Shown here in pieces: positions 45,889 through 55,417 of a stretch of DNA of 64,000 nt. The notes under the pieces were generated by a model that saw only the letters and a program-made list of their open reading frames with translations, was not told the DNA's origin and did no database searches. Numbering within the stretch: the stretch's first letter is position 1; the number at the start of each line of letters is the position of its first letter. The stretch comes from JADHMP01 sp964386915 (GTDB lineage: Bacteria > Bacteroidota > Bacteroidia > Flavobacteriales > Flavobacteriaceae), in NCBI GenBank assembly GCA_964386915.1, contig CAYLUQ010000004.1, positions 67,973 through 131,972 of the forward strand, in the 5' to 3' direction. The translations under genes were made by a program, and so were the position numbers.

Positions 45889-45978
45889 AGTTTTTACGTC
45901 TAACAGGGAGTTAAAGATATGGATTCTACCCTAATTTATTTGTTAATAATGATTTAAAAACCCTCTCGGGTTATTTTA

Positions 45979-45986
45979 TACCTTTG
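45979..45986 (+). promoter_or_regulatory. Candidate -7 box of surE promoter
   Basis: TACCTTTG is an exact TAnnTTTG match 11 bp before the surE ATG, giving a very short leader. No TTG at proper distance upstream. Confidence 0.45.
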
Positions 45987-45997
45987 TGTTGAATAGG

Positions 45998-46765
45998 ATG
46001 AAAAAAAAGCCGCTCATATTAGTAACAAACGACGATGGTATCACAGCGCCTGGACTCAGGGCCCTCATTTCTGTCATGAACGAATTGGGCGAAGTGGTGG
46101 TTGTGGCACCAGATAGTCCACAATCGGGCATGGGTCATGCTATTACCATTAATTCCACTTTGCATTGCAGCCGTATTGAGTTAGACAAAGGCCCGCAAGT
46201 AGAATATAGTTGTTCTGGCACTCCGGCCGACTGTGTGAAGTTGGGGGTAAATGAATTGCTCACCCGCAAACCCGATTTGTGTGTTTCGGGTATTAATCAC
46301 GGCTCCAATTCTTCTATCAACGTGATTTATTCTGGCACCATGAGTGCTGCCGTAGAAGCAGGAATTGAGGGGATTCCCGCCATTGGATTTTCATTGCTAG
46401 ACTTCAGATGGGCCGCTGATTTTAATCCCATTAAACACTTTGTGAAAAAAATTACGCAAGAAGCTTTAGCCAATGGGATTCCAAAAGGGGTGGTGCTCAA
46501 TGTTAACTTTCCCGTTCAAGAAGAACCCCTCAAAGGCATAAAAGTTTGTCGGCAAGCCAATGCCTATTGGGTGGAAAAATTTGATAAAAGAACCAATCCC
46601 CAAGGGCAAGAATATTATTGGCTCACCGGCGATTTTATTAATGAAGACAAAGGAGAAGACACCGATGAGTGGGCCTTAAAAAATGGTTATATTTCTATTG
46701 TTCCTACTCAATTTGACCTCACCGCACACCACAGCATTCAGCACTTGAACTCATGGAATTTATAA
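45998..46765 (+). CDS. surE: 5'/3'-nucleotidase SurE
   Basis: A 255-aa metal-dependent nucleotidase. The start MKKKPLILVTNDDGITAPG is the ATG at 45998; a frame-compatible TTG upstream lies at the promoter box. Metal-binding DDG (residues about 11-13), SGINHGSN and YSGTMSAAVEAG are present. It dephosphorylates nucleoside monophosphates and is associated with stress survival. The 3' end overlaps the next small membrane protein by 13 bp, and lpxB follows, so surE, the 97-aa gene and lpxB form one transcript. Confidence 0.96.
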   Translation: MKKKPLILVTNDDGITAPGLRALISVMNELGEVVVVAPDSPQSGMGHAITINSTLHCSRIELDKGPQVEYSCSGTPADCVKLGVNELLTRKPDLCVSGINHGSNSSINVIYSGTMSAAVEAGIEGIPAIGFSLLDFRWAADFNPIKHFVKKITQEALANGIPKGVVLNVNFPVQEEPLKGIKVCRQANAYWVEKFDKRTNPQGQEYYWLTGDFINEDKGEDTDEWALKNGYISIVPTQFDLTAHHSIQHLNSWNL

Positions 46766-47046
46766 AAGACAAAGCCTTTTATATAGGAATGTTCACGAGT
46801 TTTCTCTGGACCTCTTTTGGCGTTTTGATTTTTACCTATTTTATGTCGCAACAATCCATAGAACTGAGTTTAAAATATCTTTATCAAAAGAATCAATTGG
46901 GTGGATTAATTTCTCTGGGAGCGTTGCTTAATCTCCCTATTTTCTTCTTGGCCATTCGCAAAAATAAAGTATCCTTTGCCACAGGCATTGTTTGCTTTTC
47001 ACTCCTCATTGTAGTTGTGGTTGCACTTCTCAAAATGAACCTTTAG
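46753..47046 (+). CDS. Small three-helix membrane protein
   Basis: A 97-aa protein of unknown function with three hydrophobic helices (about 9-30, 46-66, 73-94) and short charged loops. It starts within the surE gene (13-bp overlap) and precedes lpxB by 12 bp, so it is translated with both. It may be an accessory to lipid A or envelope synthesis, but nothing in the sequence shows a catalytic site. Confidence 0.8.
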   Translation: MEFIKDKAFYIGMFTSFLWTSFGVLIFTYFMSQQSIELSLKYLYQKNQLGGLISLGALLNLPIFFLAIRKNKVSFATGIVCFSLLIVVVVALLKMNL

Positions 47047-47058
47047 AACTCCAAAAGC

Positions 47059-48162
47059 GTGAAATATTATATCATTGCCGGTGAAGCCTCAGGAGATTTG
47101 CACGGATCTAATTTGATTAAAGCCATTTTCCAAAAAGACGCTCAGGCCAAGATCAGGTGCTGGGGAGGCAACTTGATGGAAGAAGCCGGGGCAACTTTAG
47201 TAAAACACTATCAGAAATTGGCCTTTATGGGCTTTTGGGAAGTGCTTCTCAACCTAAGAACCATTTTAAAAAATTTAGATTTTTGCAAAAAAGACATTTT
47301 GCAATTTCAACCCGATCGTGTGGTTTATATTGATTACCCCGGATTTAATTTAAGAATTGCTCGTTGGGCCTACCAAATGGGATTTGAAAATCACTACTAT
47401 ATAAGCCCACAGGTTTGGGCTTGGAAAGAAAATAGGGTGGCTCAAATGAAAAAGCATTTGACTGCACTCTATGTTATTTTGCCCTTTGAAAAAGCTTATT
47501 TTGAGCAGCAGCACCATTACAAAACCCATTTTGTGGGGCACCCTCTGCAAGATGTATTGAAAACACTCCAACGAGATGACGCCTTTTTGGAGCGCCATGA
47601 ATTGCCTAAAGACAAGCCCATAATTGCACTTTTACCCGGCAGCAGAAAACAGGAAATTCAAAAAATGCTTCCCCTTTTTTTGAAAGTATTGCCCTATTTT
47701 CCTCACCATCAATTTATTATCGCTGGGGCTCCAGGCTTGAAAAAGGGGGTTTATGAACCCTTCCTTACCACTAAGAAGATAAAAATTGTTTTTAACGAAA
47801 CCTATTTGGTGTTGCAAAAGGCACAAGCTGCAATTGTAACCAGTGGCACGGCCACCCTTGAAACCGCCCTTTTGGGAGTGCCGCAAATGGTGTGCTATAA
47901 AACCAGTTTTTTGAACTATTTCATCGGAAAACAGTTCGTGCGTTTAAAATATATTTCTTTGGTCAATTTAATTTTAAATAAGAGAGCGGTTATTGAACTC
48001 ATTCAACAGCAGTGCACCGTAAACACCATTCGAGAAACTCTCGAAGAAATTTTAAGTGCTAAAGGGCAACAAAAAATTAAACAAGACTATCAACAACTGG
48101 AAACTCTTGTTGGTCCTTCAGGTGCGAGTGAAAAGGTGGCAGCCCTCCTACTTGAATCGTAA
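47059..48162 (+). CDS. lpxB: Lipid-A-disaccharide synthase
   Basis: A 367-aa GT19 glycosyltransferase that condenses UDP-2,3-diacylglucosamine with lipid X. It uses a GTG start: KYYIIAGEASGDLHGSNL is the invariant N terminus. Further motifs are YIDYPGFNLRIA, YISPQVWAWKENR, ALLPGSRKQEI and SGTATLETALLGVPQMV. It is a peripheral inner-membrane enzyme. Other LPS genes in the window are lptE and lptC, and a broken lpxH-like fragment lies at the right edge. Confidence 0.96.
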   Translation: MKYYIIAGEASGDLHGSNLIKAIFQKDAQAKIRCWGGNLMEEAGATLVKHYQKLAFMGFWEVLLNLRTILKNLDFCKKDILQFQPDRVVYIDYPGFNLRIARWAYQMGFENHYYISPQVWAWKENRVAQMKKHLTALYVILPFEKAYFEQQHHYKTHFVGHPLQDVLKTLQRDDAFLERHELPKDKPIIALLPGSRKQEIQKMLPLFLKVLPYFPHHQFIIAGAPGLKKGVYEPFLTTKKIKIVFNETYLVLQKAQAAIVTSGTATLETALLGVPQMVCYKTSFLNYFIGKQFVRLKYISLVNLILNKRAVIELIQQQCTVNTIRETLEEILSAKGQQKIKQDYQQLETLVGPSGASEKVAALLLES

Positions 48163-48206
48163 AAGGCCTAGGGAGCAAAATTCTTTTTTTAAGTATCTTT
48201 AGGGAT

Positions 48207-50231
48207 GTGAAGATCCCCAAACACCCCTTATATCTTGTCACCCTCTTCTTTAGCTCTGGAATGGCCTTGAGCTCCTTTTGGTCTTATCCCCTAACCACAC
48301 TTTGGCTTGTTTGTATTGGCCTTTTTGGTCTTGCTTTAAGCCTTCTCTTTTTTTTCAAATCTACAGCCTATGCTCTGCTGAAAACTTCCTTGCTCTATCT
48401 CTGCTTTTTGCCACTTGGAGCCCTCTGCTATTTAAACTATTATACCGATGAACCCAATCATTTTGAGCAACTCATAACGGAAAATAAAAATGTGAGTCTT
48501 CAACTTGAAATCTTAAGGTTTAATAATTCCAATTCCTTTTCTCATGTTTATTATGCCCAAGTAAAAGCGGCAGAGGGGCAACCTTCATCGGGAAAAATAT
48601 TGGTTTATCAAGATCGGAAAGAAGCTACTCTTCCATTTGATTTGGGAACCCAATTTGTAGCTAGAGGGCTTTTAAAAAGCATTTCGCCACCTAAAAATCC
48701 GGGAGGATTTGATTTTAAACGTTTTATGGCGCAACAAAAAATTGATTTCCAATTTTCAATTCAAACGGCTGTGCTACTTCCAAACAAAACCGAAATGGGT
48801 TTTTTTAAAAGAGGGCTAATCAAGTGTAAGCAATATGTGCGCCAACAACTTGCAAAAAGTCCACTACGCCTCCAAAGCAAACAAATGATAGCAACCCTGC
48901 TTTTAGGTGAACGTCAAGCCCTAGAAAAATCAATTAAAGAGGCCTATGCTGATGCAGGGGTAATTCATCTTTTGGCCATTTCGGGTTTGCATATAGGCAT
49001 TTTGACATTCTTTTTTGCGGCTTTGTTGAGCCCGCTCAAAAGGCTCCCGGGAGGAAAGCTACTAAGGGGTGTTTTCTTATTGCTCTTCCTTTGGGGATTT
49101 GTGTTTTTTTCAGGGGCAAGTGCTTCTGTTGTTCGAGCCGCTAGCATGTTTTCTGCTTTGGTGTTGGCCCAAGCGCTGCAGAGAAATCAAAACAGTTTGC
49201 ATTTTCTAACCCTATCCTTTTTTTTACTCCTCATCTTCCATCCTCCCTATCTGCATCAGGTAGGGTTTCAAATGAGCTATGCTGCTGTTTTGGGTATTTT
49301 ATGCCTATATCCACTCTTTAAAAAAAGCTATTATCCCAAGTTCTTTGGAGTACGAAAATTGTTAGACGCTCTTTATGTTTGTGTTGCTGCTCAATTGGCC
49401 GTAACTCCTTTAAGCATTTATTATTTTCATCAATTTCCAGGCTTGTTTTTACTTTCAAATTTGGTAGTGGTTCCATTCTTTGGACTGTTTTTGCTTTTGA
49501 GTTTATCTACGCTTTTATACAGCTTGTTTTTTAGCTTACCGTTGTTTTGGAGTAATGCCTATGACACGGTGATTGAAGCACTCCATGCTTTTGTGGTGCA
49601 CATTGCAAAACAAGATGAATTCATATTTAAAGAAATAGCACTCGATGGTGTTGAGTTAGTGGGTTGGTATGCGCTTCTAGTGGCTGCGCTTTTGTTTTTA
49701 AATTATTTTAAAACCTCTTATGGAATTGCCGGTTTAGTAGCCTTTTTGTTTATACAGGGCTACAGCCTTCATCAAGAATGGGGCCTCCAAAGTGAGCATG
49801 CTTTGTGGATTTTACACCAAAATCAAACAGAATTAATGGTGCTTCAAAAGGGGCAACAGGCTTTTGGCTATGCAGTGCCCAAAACCACTCGAACCGAAAC
49901 GATTTTAAACGATTTTAAACGAAGTGTTAAGGTGAATCACATTAAACCTTTAGCTAAACAGCATTTATATGTTTTTGAAAACAACATCTTGTTGCGTTTA
50001 GGAAAGGAGGCTTTGTGGAGCGAGCTACCTCAAAAACCCACTTATTTGCTGCTAACCAACAACACAAAAATTCATTTGGAACGTTGGATTGAAGGCTATC
50101 AACTTGAACTCATCATTGCTGATGGCAGCAATGCAAAATGGAATATTGAACGGTGGAAAAAAACTTGCCAGGCAAAACAAATCCCTTTTCATGCTACGCT
50201 AGAACAGGGAGCACTAAAAATCAACCTCTAA
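48207..50231 (+). CDS. comEC: ComEC/Rec2-family DNA uptake channel, lacking a recognisable MBL domain
   Basis: A 674-aa protein with a GTG start. Several N-terminal helices and a DUF4131-like soluble region precede the competence domain (LLAISGLHIGILTFFFAALLS is diagnostic). The C-terminal 150 residues should hold a metallo-beta-lactamase nuclease, but no HxHxDH motif is visible, and the region is short and diverged. The protein would transport single-stranded DNA across the inner membrane; without the nuclease half, strand degradation must come from elsewhere. It overlaps the convergent thioredoxin-like gene by 11 bp. Near 49900 a 10-bp tandem repeat falls in frame with the coding sequence. 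Confidence 0.88.
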   Translation: MKIPKHPLYLVTLFFSSGMALSSFWSYPLTTLWLVCIGLFGLALSLLFFFKSTAYALLKTSLLYLCFLPLGALCYLNYYTDEPNHFEQLITENKNVSLQLEILRFNNSNSFSHVYYAQVKAAEGQPSSGKILVYQDRKEATLPFDLGTQFVARGLLKSISPPKNPGGFDFKRFMAQQKIDFQFSIQTAVLLPNKTEMGFFKRGLIKCKQYVRQQLAKSPLRLQSKQMIATLLLGERQALEKSIKEAYADAGVIHLLAISGLHIGILTFFFAALLSPLKRLPGGKLLRGVFLLLFLWGFVFFSGASASVVRAASMFSALVLAQALQRNQNSLHFLTLSFFLLLIFHPPYLHQVGFQMSYAAVLGILCLYPLFKKSYYPKFFGVRKLLDALYVCVAAQLAVTPLSIYYFHQFPGLFLLSNLVVVPFFGLFLLLSLSTLLYSLFFSLPLFWSNAYDTVIEALHAFVVHIAKQDEFIFKEIALDGVELVGWYALLVAALLFLNYFKTSYGIAGLVAFLFIQGYSLHQEWGLQSEHALWILHQNQTELMVLQKGQQAFGYAVPKTTRTETILNDFKRSVKVNHIKPLAKQHLYVFENNILLRLGKEALWSELPQKPTYLLLTNNTKIHLERWIEGYQLELIIADGSNAKWNIERWKKTCQAKQIPFHATLEQGALKINL

Positions 50232-50772
50232 ATTTAGGGATGAAACTTTTCTGATACTTTTGAAAATCTTCGGATGTTTTGAAGATTTGATAATCACCTT
50301 GTTTGATCATTTTTAAGAAGAGCTCTAACTGCTGTGGGGTTTTATAACCCACTACCGGCATAATAGGATCTCCTTGTTCACTTAAAAAGACCATGGTTGG
50401 ATAGCCTCTCACCCCCAAAAATTGGGTGAATTGATGTGTTGCATTGCGCCCTTTTCGGTTGGGATCGTGATTGGGATTGGAAAAGGACTGATCAAAAAAT
50501 TGAATGACTTCAGTGCCTTCAGCATCGAATTTTACGGCATAAAAGTGTTCTGAAACATAACGGGCCACATCTGGATTTTGAAAGGTTTTTTGATCTAATA
50601 ATTTACAAGGACCACACCAATCGGTATAGACATCCATAAAAATTTTTTTAGGCTCTTTTTTTTGTGCTTCTAATGCTTCAGACAGGGTCATCCATTGAAT
50701 TTTCTGTGCCAAAACGCTACCGCAATTCAGCAAAAAGAGTAGTGTTATTAAAATCCCATTTTTCATAAGCAA
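50221..50772 (-). CDS. Periplasmic thioredoxin-fold protein
   Basis: A 183-aa protein with a signal peptide (cleavage near VLAQK) and a DUF255/thioredoxin-like fold. The redox pair is C53-G-P-C56 in TDWCGPCK, followed by VRGYPTMVFL with the cis-proline. It is likely a periplasmic thiol oxidoreductase or disulfide-handling protein; direction of electron flow cannot be inferred. It is 32 bp downstream of the POT transporter and may be cotranscribed with it. Confidence 0.88.
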   Translation of the reverse strand: MLMKNGILITLLFLLNCGSVLAQKIQWMTLSEALEAQKKEPKKIFMDVYTDWCGPCKLLDQKTFQNPDVARYVSEHFYAVKFDAEGTEVIQFFDQSFSNPNHDPNRKGRNATHQFTQFLGVRGYPTMVFLSEQGDPIMPVVGYKTPQQLELFLKMIKQGDYQIFKTSEDFQKYQKSFIPKFRG

Positions 50773-50804
50773 TGCATTACTAAGTAGATTACAAAGGTAA
50801 GAAA

Positions 50805-52154
50805 CTATTCAACTTTTGCGAGCTCTTCGGCTCCATGAGTTAGTCTTTTTAAAGGTTTTAGTATCAAAAATACCGAAATGGCAATGAGGGTACAAAAAAT
50901 GAATATTCCAGTAAAAATTTGTTTTTCACCGGCGGTTTCAGCAAACCCTCCTATGCTCGCTGCTAGTTTGTTGCCTAAACCTGTTGCTGCCCAATAGAGC
51001 CCCATGATGGAAGCTGCATATTTGACCGGAGCCAGTTTGGTGATGAACGACAAGGAAACAGGAGAGGCACATAATTCGCCAATGGTGTGAAACAAATAGG
51101 CTAGAACTAGCCAATACATGGCCGATTTTCCGGCAACCTCATATTCTCCGGCAGCAAAACGCATAAACATAAAGCCCATGCCCATAATCAAGATTCCAAC
51201 CGTCATTTTAAAGAGAGAAGACCCTTCTTTTCCTTTTAATTTCCAACGCATCCAAAACCGACCCACCACTACCGCCAAGGTAATGATAAAGAAAGAGTTT
51301 AAGGATTGAAACCAAGAGGCTGGAATTTCAATTCCCATTAACATTCGATCTGTTTTTTGTTTGGCATACAAATTCATTAAACCGCCCGCTTGTTCAAAAG
51401 CACCCCAAAAAAAGATGATCAATAAAAAAGAAAGCAGTAGCACTTTTACTCGATCTTTTTCTACTGCGGTGAGTTTTCTTTTTCTCAACGCACTGTCGGG
51501 GTGAGAATTTTTTCCAATGAAATCGCCAATACCTACTAAATATTTTTGCCCGTAGAAATAGGTTATTTGTCCAAAAAACATGCCGATAGCGGCCAATCCA
51601 AAGCCATAGTGCCAGTTGTAGGTTTCGCCAACCCATCCACATAAAATGGGGGCTGCAAACCCTCCAATATTAATGCCCATATAAAAGATATAAAACCCTA
51701 GGTCTCTTCTTTCGTCTCCTTGTCGATAGAGTCCGCCAACCATACTGGAAATATTAGGTTTTAATCCGCCCACACCTAAGATCACGAAAAAACAACCTAA
51801 ATAAAAACTAATTTCGGTATCAAAGGCCAAAATGGAATGTCCTATACACAATAAAATTCCTCCCAGCATGACGGTTTTTTTCTGGCCCAAATAATTATCT
51901 GCAATCCATCCACCGGGCACAGAAGCCAAATAAACCAACATCGTGTACCACCCATAAAGCGCAATGGCTTCAGAATTGGTCCATCCAAAACCTGGGTTAT
52001 CCGTATTGGTTTTAGCTACCAAAAAAAGGGTAAACAAGGCTCGCATTCCATAATAGGAAAACCGCTCCCACAGTTCTGTAAAAAAGAGCACATAAAGCCC
52101 TGGAGGGTGTCCAAAAACGGTTTTGGTCTCTGCAAGCGATTTAGTATCGGTCAT
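50805..52154 (-). CDS. POT-family peptide:proton symporter
   Basis: A 449-aa major-facilitator protein with about 12 helices. The PTR2 signatures are visible: ELWERFSYYGMRALFTLFL in helix 1 (the E-x-x-E-R-F-x-Y-Y motif has lost its first Glu: FTELWERF retains ELWERF) and GGLKPNISSMVGGLY in the second signature. It imports di- and tripeptides with protons. The dipeptidyl peptidase IV gene lies just upstream on the same strand, so peptide cleavage and uptake are coupled by gene order. Confidence 0.94.
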   Translation of the reverse strand: MTDTKSLAETKTVFGHPPGLYVLFFTELWERFSYYGMRALFTLFLVAKTNTDNPGFGWTNSEAIALYGWYTMLVYLASVPGGWIADNYLGQKKTVMLGGILLCIGHSILAFDTEISFYLGCFFVILGVGGLKPNISSMVGGLYRQGDERRDLGFYIFYMGINIGGFAAPILCGWVGETYNWHYGFGLAAIGMFFGQITYFYGQKYLVGIGDFIGKNSHPDSALRKRKLTAVEKDRVKVLLLSFLLIIFFWGAFEQAGGLMNLYAKQKTDRMLMGIEIPASWFQSLNSFFIITLAVVVGRFWMRWKLKGKEGSSLFKMTVGILIMGMGFMFMRFAAGEYEVAGKSAMYWLVLAYLFHTIGELCASPVSLSFITKLAPVKYAASIMGLYWAATGLGNKLAASIGGFAETAGEKQIFTGIFIFCTLIAISVFLILKPLKRLTHGAEELAKVE

Positions 52155-52172
52155 TTAAATGAATTTGATTAG

Positions 52173-54338
52173 TTATAAGTTTTCAAGAATAAAGTTCGTC
52201 ATTTTGGTGTAGAGATGTTTTTGCGTATTGCCCCCATAAATACCATGATTTTTATCGGGATAGAGCATCCATTCAAATTGTTTGTCGGCTTGTATGAGGG
52301 CTTCAACCATGCGCATTGTATTTTGTACGTGCACATTGTCATCTCCCGAACCGTGTATTATTAAATATTTTCCTTTGAGTTGATCGGCATAATTCAAAGG
52401 GGAATTGAGGTCATAGCCCGAAGGGTTTTCTTGCGGGGTGCGCATAAAACGTTCGGTATATATAGTGTCATAAAAACGCCAATTGGTGACGGGAGCCACG
52501 GCAATTCCCAAGGCAAAAACATCATTGCCCGTAAGTAAACAATGAGAGGCCATATGTCCACCAAAGCTCCACCCCCAAATGCCAATTCGAGCGGGATCTA
52601 CAAAGGGCATTTCGGCCAAGGCTTTGGCAAATGCAATTTGATCTAGAGTTTCATATTTAACTAAATTTAAATAGGTGGCTTTTTTAAAGGCTGCCCCTTT
52701 AAATCCTGTGCCTCTGCCATCTACACAAGCAACAATAATGTCTTTTTGGGTTAACAATTTGTGCCAAAAATCACGTGTACCACCCCAACGATTGCTCACT
52801 TGCTGTGAGCCTGGACCCGAATATTGATAGAGCAAGACCGGATATTTTTTATTGGGATCAAAATTGTTTGGTTTAAGGAGATACATATTTAAAGTTTCTC
52901 CATTAATATTTATGGTAGAAAATTCGCGTTGGGGTAGGTGTTGAGCTTCAACTCTTTTTTGAAGTGCATTGTTTGCTATCAAATCTTTTACTTTTTTACC
53001 ACTCTTGGTTTGGTAGACCGCATATTGAGGTGGGGTTTTTTCGTCTGAATAGGAGTGAATAAAATAGGATTTATCGGCACTAAAGGTCGCTCCATTAGAA
53101 CCTTCTGTGCGTCCTAAATTGCGTTTCTTTTTGTTGTTGAGTTTGAGGGCAAAGACACCTCTTCCAATACTTCCATTTTCAACTGATTGATAGTAGAGTT
53201 CTTGACTTTTTTCATTCAATCCATAAATATCGGTGACTTCCCAATTGCCTTTGGTGAGTTGGCTGAGCAATTTTCCGTTGCTGTCATAGTGATAAATATG
53301 ATTAAACCCATCGCGTTCGCTCAACCACAAAAAAGTTCCGTCTTTTAAAAATTGATATTGATCTTGAATGCTCACATAGGCCGCATCTTTTTCTTCTAAA
53401 AGAACCTCGGCTTTGTTTTGCATGGGATTAACTTTCCAAAGTTTCAAATGATTTTGATGGCGGTTAAGGGTTTGCACCAACAAGCCATATTGCCCCCCCA
53501 CATACTTGATCCGTGGAATATAATAGGGCGATTCATTTCCTAGTGAAATTTCATGTTGATTGCCGTTTTCTAACTCATAAACAAACAATTGTACTACCGA
53601 ATTCTTCTCTCCCGCTTTGGGATAGCGAAAAGCATAGGGATAGGGATAGGTGCTCTTGCCATAAACATCCATAGAAAAAATAGGCACATTAGATTCATCA
53701 AAACGCATGTAGACGAGATGACTACTATCAGGACTCCAGTCAAAGGCACGAACAAAACCAAATTCTTCTTCATAAACCCAATCGGTTATACCATTAATTA
53801 TATCAAAGCTACCATCTTGGGTAATTTTTTGAACCCTGTTGTTTTGCAGGTTTTTTACATATAAGTTGCGTTGGTAAACAAAGGCGGCAAATTGCCCATT
53901 AGGCGATAGAAGTGGCTCTTGTATGGGATTAGGAAAAAGTTCTTCAGCCTTTTTAGTTTGCCTGTCATAGACCCAATAGATTGCCCTTTTAGAGCGTCGG
54001 TAAATGGGTTCTGCTTTGGTTTCCAAAAGAAGCTTGGTTTCGTTTTTGGAAAACGAATAGTTTGTGAAAAAGGGTATTCCTGCTAGCGTATCGGTTTGAA
54101 CTAAACTCCTTTTGGGTTGTTTTCCTGCAAAATGGTGTAAATATAGCGTTGCTTTTTGCTCCTTTCTATCCACTGAGAGGGTTGTATATTGAAAGCCGTT
54201 TTTAAGTGAGCGGATAGCTTCTAAGCGTTTGGGTCTGTATTCATCGCTCAAGATATCTTCAACTTCTAGGGGTGTTGATTGTGCAATTAAAAAACAAGAG
54301 GTTAAAAGTAAAGGCAGAAAGAATAATTTAGGTAACAT
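52173..54338 (-). CDS. Dipeptidyl peptidase IV (S9B)
   Basis: A 721-aa exported serine peptidase that releases X-Pro and X-Ala dipeptides. The ATG at 54338 (MLPKLFFLPLLLTSCF) gives a proper signal peptide, while longer starts run into the promoter region. The eight-bladed propeller has the conserved DWVYEEEFGF (double-Glu N-terminus-binding motif). The catalytic triad is S591 (GWSFGG), D666 (GDDNVH) and H698 (KNHG). The POT transporter follows 18 bp downstream, forming a peptide-scavenging pair. Divergent from the GYDIA kinase. Confidence 0.95.
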   Translation of the reverse strand: MLPKLFFLPLLLTSCFLIAQSTPLEVEDILSDEYRPKRLEAIRSLKNGFQYTTLSVDRKEQKATLYLHHFAGKQPKRSLVQTDTLAGIPFFTNYSFSKNETKLLLETKAEPIYRRSKRAIYWVYDRQTKKAEELFPNPIQEPLLSPNGQFAAFVYQRNLYVKNLQNNRVQKITQDGSFDIINGITDWVYEEEFGFVRAFDWSPDSSHLVYMRFDESNVPIFSMDVYGKSTYPYPYAFRYPKAGEKNSVVQLFVYELENGNQHEISLGNESPYYIPRIKYVGGQYGLLVQTLNRHQNHLKLWKVNPMQNKAEVLLEEKDAAYVSIQDQYQFLKDGTFLWLSERDGFNHIYHYDSNGKLLSQLTKGNWEVTDIYGLNEKSQELYYQSVENGSIGRGVFALKLNNKKKRNLGRTEGSNGATFSADKSYFIHSYSDEKTPPQYAVYQTKSGKKVKDLIANNALQKRVEAQHLPQREFSTININGETLNMYLLKPNNFDPNKKYPVLLYQYSGPGSQQVSNRWGGTRDFWHKLLTQKDIIVACVDGRGTGFKGAAFKKATYLNLVKYETLDQIAFAKALAEMPFVDPARIGIWGWSFGGHMASHCLLTGNDVFALGIAVAPVTNWRFYDTIYTERFMRTPQENPSGYDLNSPLNYADQLKGKYLIIHGSGDDNVHVQNTMRMVEALIQADKQFEWMLYPDKNHGIYGGNTQKHLYTKMTNFILENL

Positions 54339-54508
54339 AATTGGATTGGCTTTGACGACTCTAAGATATAAAAAAGGGGTAAAGTATATGCAATGTTTAA
54401 TGGATCCCATTGCAAAACACTATTTTTATAGTCCAAACCCATGCTGCTGTTTTACAGCAAACCAATTTTAATGTATTAAAAAGACCTAATGCCTTTAGCA
54501 AAAATAAG

Positions 54509-55417
54509 TTGAGTATAAAAAAAACATTTTACGGCCACGGAAAACTGCTTATCACAGCAGAATATTATGTTTTGGCTGGAGCTAAAGCCTTGGCGGTGCC
54601 TTGCAAGCAAGGTCAATCACTTGTTTTTGAAGAAAACAATTCTTCCCTCTTAAGTTGGCAAAGTTTTGATCTTCAGGGCAATTGTTGGTTTAGTGGTGAA
54701 TTTGAGTTAGATCCTTTAAAAGAAATTGGAGGAACCCCAACAGGGGTCGGAACAAAACTCCTTCAAATTTTACAAGCTACCAGAACTCTTAATCCCGATT
54801 TTTTACGCCAAGGCGGGCAGGTGCAAACGCATTTAGAATTTGATCGAAAATGGGGCTTGGGGAGTTCCTCTACCCTCATTTCAAATTTGGCGGAATGGGC
54901 ACAAATCAATCCTTTTGAACTTTTAGAAAATACTTTTGGCGGAAGCGGCTACGATCTTTCATGTGCTTCGGCTCAAGGGCCTATACACTTCCAAAGGAAT
55001 GGCTTTTCTCCAAAGGTTACGCCCGTTGAATTTAACCCTCCTTTTGCGCAACAGCTATTTTTTGTTTATCAAAACAACAAACAAAACAGCGGTTCAGAAA
55101 TTGACAAAACCAAACACTTAGCCTTTAAGGACAAAGAAAAAATAAATGCTTTAACAGAGGCCATTACCTCTTGTGAAAACCAAGCAAAGTTTAATGCGTT
55201 ATTGGCGGAACATGAAGAACTGGTTGGACACTATCTAAAAAGAATACCTATTCAAAAGCAATTATTTAACGATTTTAAGGGGCAAATCAAAAGCTTGGGA
55301 GCTTGGGGAGGCGACTTTATGTTGGTTTCTGGAGATAAGGAGGCTGACCTCTATTTTAAAACAAAGGGCTATTCCATCTTTTATCCTTTTGAAGCCCTAG
55401 TATTGGATAGCCCTTAG
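54509..55417 (+). CDS. GYDIA-family GHMP kinase
   Basis: A 302-aa GHMP-superfamily kinase-like protein. The best start is the TTG at 54509: the family begins with a segment like KTFYGHGKLLITAEYYVLAGAKALAVP, and no ATG is in frame upstream. The ATP loop is diverged (LEFDRKWGLGSSSTLIS holds the glycine-serine motif). The name comes from a G-Y-D-(I/L) segment, here GGSGYDLSCA. The family is found in Bacteroidota and sits near mevalonate-pathway enzymes; mevalonate or phosphomevalonate kinase activity is likely but not shown. Its stop overlaps the next, convergent gene by 4 bp. Confidence 0.82.
   Translation: MSIKKTFYGHGKLLITAEYYVLAGAKALAVPCKQGQSLVFEENNSSLLSWQSFDLQGNCWFSGEFELDPLKEIGGTPTGVGTKLLQILQATRTLNPDFLRQGGQVQTHLEFDRKWGLGSSSTLISNLAEWAQINPFELLENTFGGSGYDLSCASAQGPIHFQRNGFSPKVTPVEFNPPFAQQLFFVYQNNKQNSGSEIDKTKHLAFKDKEKINALTEAITSCENQAKFNALLAEHEELVGHYLKRIPIQKQLFNDFKGQIKSLGAWGGDFMLVSGDKEADLYFKTKGYSIFYPFEALVLDSP

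Noticed and set aside
49898..49921. 10-bp tandem repeat in comEC
   Set aside because: Two in-frame copies only; looks like chance slippage without structural meaning.
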